From Podocnemis expansa (taxonomy: Eukaryota; Chordata; Testudines; Podocnemididae), in NCBI GenBank assembly GCA_007922195.1, contig ML682005.1, positions 33,812,167-33,876,166 of the forward strand: a stretch of DNA of 64,000 nucleotides, written 5' to 3'. Shown here in pieces: positions 59,281 through 64,000 of this stretch (positions within the stretch are counted from its first letter, which is position 1; every line of letters begins with the position of its first letter). Both the position numbers and the translations under genes were made by a program. The notes beneath the pieces were generated by a model. The model ran no database searches, had not been told where the DNA came from, and was given only the letters and a program-made list of their open reading frames with translations.

Positions 59281-59710
59281 GGGCTATGTCCACACATACA
59301 TTGTTATTTCGAAATAAGTTATTTCAAAATGAGTTATTTCAAAATAAGTTAATTAAAATTAAGAAAATGTTAATTCAAATTAAGGGAAACACTGCTATCA
59401 AAACAGCTGTTATTTCAAAATGGTTATTTTGAAATAATGCCATTTGGACATGTTGTTTCAAAACAGTTGTTTTGAAACAATGGTGTTGTTTCGAAACAAC
59501 ATGTCCAAATGGCGTTATTTCGAAATAACCATTTCAAAATAACAGCCGTTTCCAACTGAATCGGGTTTAAGCTGTTTCGAAATGATGGTTCTTATTTCAA
59601 AATGACAGACCCTGTCATTTCAAAATAAGAAAACATTGTGTGGACCTAATCTTTTTTATTTCGAAATAACCAGTGTTATTTCGAAATAAAAGAGATGTGT
59701 GGACATACCC
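59281..59710. mobile_element. PIF/Harbinger-type MITE E8, near-perfect palindrome
   Basis: Termini GGGCTATGTCCACAC and GTGTGGACATACCC. It is almost entirely one long inverted repeat of TTATTTCGAAATAA units, with a central GGCGTTATTTCGAAATAACC-type arrangement and a CCATTTGGACATGTTG / AACATGTCCAAATGG pair around 59448-59515. It lacks the GGCAACATGG core. CR1 sequence flanks both sides. The target duplication is ambiguous (TTA or TAG against TAT). Length 430 bp. Confidence 0.82.
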
Positions 59711-59755
59711 TATGATGGTCCCTTCTGACCTTAAGGTCTATGAACATATGAGTTG

Positions 59756-59870
59756 CTAAATGACTTGCCCAAGATTACACAGGAAATCTGTGCTGGGACA
59801 GGAAATTAAATCAGAATCTCCCAAGTTCTTGGTTAGTGCCTTAATCACAAGACCATTTTGATAAGTGTAA
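59756..59870 (-). repeat. MIR-like relic (antisense)
   Basis: It contains TGACTTGCCCAAGATTACAC, TGGGACAGGAAATTAAATCA and CTCCCAAGTTCTTGGTTAGT, the antisense order of the MIR core and head. Confidence 0.6.
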
Positions 59871-60309
59871 GCGTCTCATAAATCCCTTTCAGCCTGCCTC
59901 CAAGACTGCTCGGGTCTGTGTGGCATAATCTGTTCCCTTCACTCACAGATAAGTGCTCCCCTCACCCACTTAAGAGAGTGATTCCTCAATAAGTTGCTCA
60001 GTCTTTTCTTCCACCTTGCTCTTAGAAAACAAGTCACTTTTTAACCCTTTCTAAGTTGTGCAGTTTGTTAGTTCCCAGCACTGGTAAAATAGCCATGTCA
60101 TTTCAGGCTGAAAGCTGTAAATCCTGTAACTAACTCCCAACTTCTCCAAGCAGTTATTGGGAAGATATCTAGCTATAGCTATTGCATTTCTTTCTTGCCT
60201 CCCCACTCCCAATAGCCCTGCATTAAGACAGATCAGTACATTCACACAGGAAAATCTAGGCAGCCAATATGAGCAACTTTACCTCACTGATGAGGTAAAA
60301 TACAGTGTT
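59871..60309. other. No recognised feature
   Basis: Non-coding DNA; nothing identified. Confidence 0.45.
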
Positions 60310-60617
60310 AGTTTATTGCATATCAGTATTCTTAGATTACATAGAAGCATTATGTCCCCCAGAATCCTTTTCTATAGATGGGAACTGAGGCACAAAGGGT
60401 GTGTCTACACTTGCAATTTAATTTGAATTAATAAGGATTAATTCAAATTAAATTAATGCAAGACCACACTGGCTGTCATTAATTCCAACAAAGGAATACC
60501 TTAGTTCGAATTAATGAAAGCTTATTTTGAAGTTATAAAACCTTGCTTAACTTTGAAGTAATGGTTAACTTGAACGTATTAGTTCGAATTAACCCAGTGT
60601 AGCAGTGTTAATTCAAA

Positions 60618-61405
60618 AAAACCAACCAAACAACCAAACAAACAGAGTCGTGTGGCACTTAAAGACTAACAGATTTATTTTTTGCATGAGCTTTCGTGGG
60701 AGAAAATCCCACTTCGTCAGATGATTCGAAGATGGGTGACCTTACAGAATGTAATGAAAATAAATGCAAGGGGGTGTAAAACATAGGATCAGGTCATACN
60801 NNNNNNNNNNNNNNNNNNNNNNNNNNNNNNNNNNNNNNNNNNNNNNNNNNNNNNNNNNNNNNNNNNNNNNNNNNNNNNNNNNNNNNNNNNNNNNNNNNNN
60901 NNNNNNNNNNNNNNNNNNNNNNNNNNNNNNNNNNNNNNNNNNNNNNNNNNNNNNNNNNNNNNNNNNNNNNNNNNNNNNNNNNNNNNNNNNNNNNNNNNNN
61001 NNNNNNNNNNNNNNNNNNNNNNNNNNNNNNNNNNNNNNNNNNNNNNNNNNNNNNNNNNNNNNNNNNNNNNNNNNNNNNNNNNNNNNNNNNNNNNNNNNNN
61101 NNNNNNNNNNNNNNNNNNNNNNNNNNNNNNNNNNNNNNNNNNNNNNNNNNNNNNNNNNNNNNNNNNNNNNNNNNNNNNNNNNNNNNNNNNNNNNNNNNNG
61201 TATGACCTGATCCTATGTTTTACACCCCCTTGCATTTATTTTCATTCCATTCTGTAAGTTCACCCATCTTTGAAGCATCTGACGAAGTGGGATTTTCTCC
61301 CACGAAAGCTCATGCGAAAAATAAATCTGTTAGTCTTAAAGTGCCACACAACTCCTTGTTTTTTTTTGCTGGATTAGACTAATACAGCTATCCCTTTGGA
61401 AAGTT
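60618..61405. mobile_element. Penelope-like inverted pair around an assembly gap
   Basis: 60620-60799 and the reverse complement of 61200-61402 are nearly identical. Each contains a terminal tail, the hammerhead-like block (CTGACGA, GTGGGA/TCCCAC, GAAA), ATAAATGCAAGGGGGTGTAA and CATAGGATCAGGTCATAC at the gap edge. The duplicated target TTAATTCAAA is at 60608-60617 and 61406-61415. The pair therefore entered MITE E9 as one insertion. What lies in the gap cannot be seen; by analogy with 25.7 kb it could be a larger Penelope interior. Confidence 0.72.
60800..61199. other. Assembly gap (400 N)
   Basis: Undetermined bases. The gap falls exactly between two inverted, nearly identical arms, a structure that commonly stops assembly. 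Reading frames spanning it are meaningless. Confidence 0.99.
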
Positions 61406-61810
61406 TTAATTCAAACCAACCATTAGTTTGAATTAATGCTTTTTGATCTTCTTCCTCCCAGGGTGCCTTCCTCTTTCCAGATATTGAGTGTGGGCATGGC
61501 CCTTCATGCGGGCCATCTTGCCACACCTCCCATGGTGCCCTTCTCCTAATTTGAAATAGCAAGTCCTGTCCATGGACATGCTAGTTTGAATTGCCTTTCC
61601 TAGCATAGCCATATTAATTTGAATTATCTTAATTCAAATGAATCTTTGTTAGTTCAATTTAATTAGTTCAAATTAAGTTACTTCAGACTAACTTTCTAAG
61701 CGTAGACATAGCCAAAGAGACTAACTGATTTAACAAAAGACACACACAGTCAGTGCCAGAGCAACGACTTCAACCTGAATCCTATTGCTTCTTAAGGAAG
61801 TGCTATAGCC

Positions 61811-62758
61811 AATGGACCTCCTCTCTCTTTCTCTCTCCTACTGTTCGCAGAGTTCAGCTGTTGTTTTGAGAATCTTAACTTACTCTTTGTACGCTAATTA
61901 TTTAAAATTATGATAATTTATATTTATTTATATTTAGTCTTTGTAATGCTAATTATTTAGTGTTACATGTAAGTAATTTAGGCTGATAACTTTGTTAATG
62001 TTAGCTGTATGTAACTGGTACTACACAAGAACTTTTTGCTCCTCTCTCAAAATTATTCTGAGAGTTACACCCTTATAGGTGCACTTTTTTTCTCTTGGAC
62101 AGCTACCATTTTCTTTATCTACAGTTTATTAGCTGACTTGTTCGGTGTCTATTGAGCATCCTTTATCACCAATAATTGTCTACCACTTCACCTTTCAAAG
62201 AGAATTGTAAAACAAAGCCCTTTGGACACTGATCTGTTAGAAAATTCAAGGACTTGCCTTTATAAATATATAAATACCGAGTTAAAGGTTTCCTTTGACA
62301 ACAGTAGTTCCACTGGCAGTATTATTAAATATGCTTTCAGAGTAAACATTCACTGGCAGGCAGTCCAAGTGCTAAACAACTAGTTTTTTTCTAAGCTTGA
62401 TACAAAGGGAGTTTCATTTCTCAGTGAATTAAAAAGTTATCACCTACAGATGTTTTTATCCAAAACACATTCATTCCAGTTTTGTGGAAACATCGACTGT
62501 CATGACAGCATTTATTTATTCTTATAATTACTAAAAGCCCCACACTAGTCACCTGTCCACACTTGTTTAGATTATGACACTAACCACTTAAGTTGAACCT
62601 CTGTTACACTTGATGTTTTCTGAGACTCCATGTTCAGATCCCACAATTTAGGCCCCAGTTGACAGAAGATAAAAATAAATTGCATGCATAACTATCTTGG
62701 TTTAAAAATAGCCCTTTTCCACACTACCACTGAGGAGTAGAAAGCTCTTGAATTCACT
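61811..62758. other. No recognised feature
   Basis: AT-rich non-coding DNA; nothing identified. Confidence 0.5.
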
Positions 62759-63271
62759 GGGTATGTCCATACATCTCTTTTATTTCTAAATAACACTAGT
62801 TATTTTGACATAAAATAGATTAGGTCCACACGACGTATTCTTATTTTGAAATGACGGGCTCCATCATTTCAAAATAAGAACCATCATTTCGAAATAGCTT
62901 AAACCTCCTTTAATTGAAATGGCTGTTATTTTGAAATGATTATTTTGAAATAACACTGTTCGGACGTGTTATTTCGAAATAACCATTATTTTGAAATAAC
63001 ACTTTTGCCCTTCTCCTTCCCAGGATGCATTCCTTTTAGCCTATATTGGGTTGGGACATGGCCCAGGGAGGGGGCCATGTTGCCATACCTCCCATGGTAC
63101 CCCTCTCCTAAAGCCAAACAGCAAGTCTTGTGTTTGGACATGCTATTTCACTTTGAGCTTTTCCATTAATTCAAATTAACATTTTCTTAATTTGAATTAA
63201 CTTATTTTGAGATAAGGACTTTATTTTGAAATAACTTATTTCAAAATAATGATGTATGTGTGGACATAGCC
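62759..63271 (-). mobile_element. PIF/Harbinger-type MITE E10
   Basis: Termini GGGTATGTCCATACATC and TGTGTGGACATAGCC; flanks ACT and ACA agree at two of three positions. The left arm has TTATTTCGAAATAA-type palindromes, the right arm a mix of TTAATTTGAATTAA and TTATTTTGAAATAA. The core is reversed at 63000-63160, with CTTCTCCTTCCCAGGATGC, the GGACATGGCCC...GGGCCATGTTGCC hairpin and AGCAAGTCTTGTGTTTGGAC. Length 513 bp. Confidence 0.82.
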
Positions 63272-63447
63272 ACACTGTTTACAGATTCTGGAGATAGCAA
63301 AGGGTTTAATACCTTTACCAGCATTAGGGTCTTTTTTTTATTTTTCAAAGCTGTTTCTGAGTTATTCTAGCAAGAAGCAAAAATATTATTTCTATGGGCC
63401 TGTCCATCATCTTTGGATACAGCATAATGCCTGGTATAGAACAAAAC

Positions 63448-63665
63448 GTGGCATTTACATAGTGTCTGTCATCTGAGGCTCTTAAAGAACGTCATTATTT
63501 TTTAGTGATGTGTTTAAACTTCAAAAATCCTTTTGAAGCAAGCATTCATACGTTACTTTATATTTTGGCAAATTGAGGCACAGAAAGGTTAAGGATAGCT
63601 CTAAAGATTACACACTAACTCAGTAGTGGACAAGAACCCATGAATACTGCCTACCAGCCATGTGC
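63448..63665 (-). repeat. MIR-like SINE relic (antisense), longer copy
   Basis: It contains CATTTACATAGTGTCTGTCA, TCTGAGGCTCTTAAAGAACG, GGCAAATTGAGGCACAGAAA, GGTTAAGG and AGTAGTGGACAAGAACCCAT. This is the antisense MIR-like order including the distal end. Confidence 0.6.
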
Positions 63666-64000
63666 GCTAATTACACAAGAGTGCAGAGGCTACTCAAATG
63701 AGACACATTGACCAAGAATATATATCGTTCTTTAGCGACCTGAAACCTCAGGAATGACTGTATAATAAATGTTGGCAACTGTTGACTTGTTAAAGGAAAC
63801 ATAGCAACAAATCAATACATGAAGTTAAAGAAGCTGCTTTGTATTCTAATTGGTGGACAACAGTCAAAAGGAGATTATATATTTCTTTAGAATTCAAGGG
63901 GATAGCCTCAAGTCTCTCTTTCCATAAAGAGGTTGCAGAGACAGATTATTTTTATTTTAATATTCACATTTCTGCTGAACTGCCTATCTCATTAATGAGG
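63666..64000. other. No recognised feature
   Basis: Non-coding DNA to the window end; nothing identified. Confidence 0.45.

Larger units (their letters stand above)
56234..59755 (+). mobile_element. Very old CR1 LINE relic interrupted by four younger elements
   Basis: Plus-strand CR1 pol remnants appear in order. The region between endonuclease and RT is at 56330-57100. RT motif remnants follow at 57670-57715 (VYLNFSKAIDTVSYEN, motif A), about 57850-57910 (GDPQ...LLTDF-like) and 57918-57935 (FVDN, in place of FADD). The C-terminal region is at 58130-58330. The CR1 3' end (GATGGTCCCTTCTGACCTTA, AGGTCTATGAA) is at 59713-59743. All frames are broken. A hAT MITE, a Penelope end and MITEs E7 and E8 are inserted within it. 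Confidence 0.8.
60397..61713 (-). mobile_element. PIF/Harbinger-type MITE E9 (TTAATTCGAATTAA family)
   Basis: Termini GGGTGTGTCTACAC and GTAGACATAGCC; AAA duplicated on both sides (60394-60396 and 61714-61716). The arms are TTAATTTGAATTAA / TTAGTTCGAATTAA units, different from the neighbouring E8. The core is reversed at about 61440-61600, with CTTCCTCCCAGGGTGCC, the GGGCATGGCCC...GGGCCATCTTGCC hairpin and AGCAAGTCCTGTCCATGGAC. A Penelope inverted pair with the assembly gap is inserted in the left half. Without it E9 would be about 520 bp. Confidence 0.8.
60310..61810 (-). repeat. MIR-like SINE split by MITE E9
   Basis: The left piece (60310-60396) ends with TATAGATGGGAACTGAGGCACAAA (in part). 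The right piece (61714-61810) continues with AAAGAGACTAACTGATTTAAC, GTCAGTGCCAGAGCAACGAC and TCAACCTGAATCCTATTGCT. Together they read as one antisense MIR-like element into which E9 was inserted. Confidence 0.6.

Noticed and set aside
59281..59710. A bacterial-type terminator or regulatory palindrome cluster
   Set aside because: The long palindrome is a complete MITE with terminal repeats inserted in a CR1 relic.
60764..61235. Two 148-codon frames made mainly of unknown residues
   Set aside because: They span the 400-N gap; their symmetry reflects the inverted repeats at the gap edges.
61279..61402. An ordinary tRNA-derived SINE
   Set aside because: The same sequence forms both ends of the 25.7-kb element with a GIY-YIG-like remnant, which fits Penelope termini better. 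No convincing A and B boxes were found.

Overview
This is AT-rich vertebrate nuclear DNA with no recognisable host gene or exon. It is almost entirely a graveyard of transposable elements. CR1-type LINEs, tRNA/CR1 SINEs, MIR-like CORE-SINE relics, a Penelope-like retroelement with a GIY-YIG remnant, an R4/Dong-like LINE, and a PIF/Harbinger transposon whose second gene encodes a Myb/SANT-like protein together suggest a non-avian archosauromorph or turtle genome. A turtle is my first guess and a crocodilian the second. No intact functional protein-coding gene is supported anywhere. The window is best read as intergenic or deep-intronic DNA.

Layout. 1-10 kb: sparse DNA with one long Harbinger MITE (2327-3214), a MIR relic, a 5'-truncated CR1 (5081-6250, minus) and a short MITE (6795-7160). 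10.2-15.3 kb: a roughly 5 kb Harbinger relic with a broken transposase N-terminus (+) and a broken Myb-like gene (-); a second MITE (14282-15306) sits inside its right terminus. 16-25 kb: another MITE, a GC-rich minisatellite block, and R4-like LINE copy A (22451-23940). 25.7-26.8 kb: a Penelope-like element with long inverted arms. 28-38 kb: an old CR1, a miniature Penelope foldback, a tRNA-Val-like/CR1 SINE and more MITEs. 38.2-43.3 kb: two hAT MITEs with 8-bp target duplications, a long eroded CR1 relic and a Penelope end. 44.2-46.7 kb: R4-like LINE copy B, nearly complete from before the reverse transcriptase to the endonuclease. 50.3-51.2 kb: a third CR1. 54-56 kb: three hAT MITEs. 56.2-59.8 kb: one old CR1 interrupted by four younger elements. 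60.3-61.8 kb: a MIR relic split by a MITE, which is itself split by a Penelope inverted pair around a 400-base assembly gap. 62.8-63.7 kb: a last MITE and a MIR relic.

The strongest theme is a set of ten elements sharing termini close to GGSTATGTCYACAC. Several have matching 3-bp target duplications. Their arms are built from repeated 14-bp palindromes of the form TTA-WNTCGANW-TAA (TTATTTCGAAATAA, TTAAGTCGACTTAA, TTAATTCGAATTAA). One of them carries the transposase and Myb-like remnants, which links the whole set to PIF/Harbinger. The second theme is Penelope-like ends that carry a hammerhead-ribozyme-like core and repeatedly occur as inverted pairs. All family assignments come from reading motifs by eye; no database search was run.
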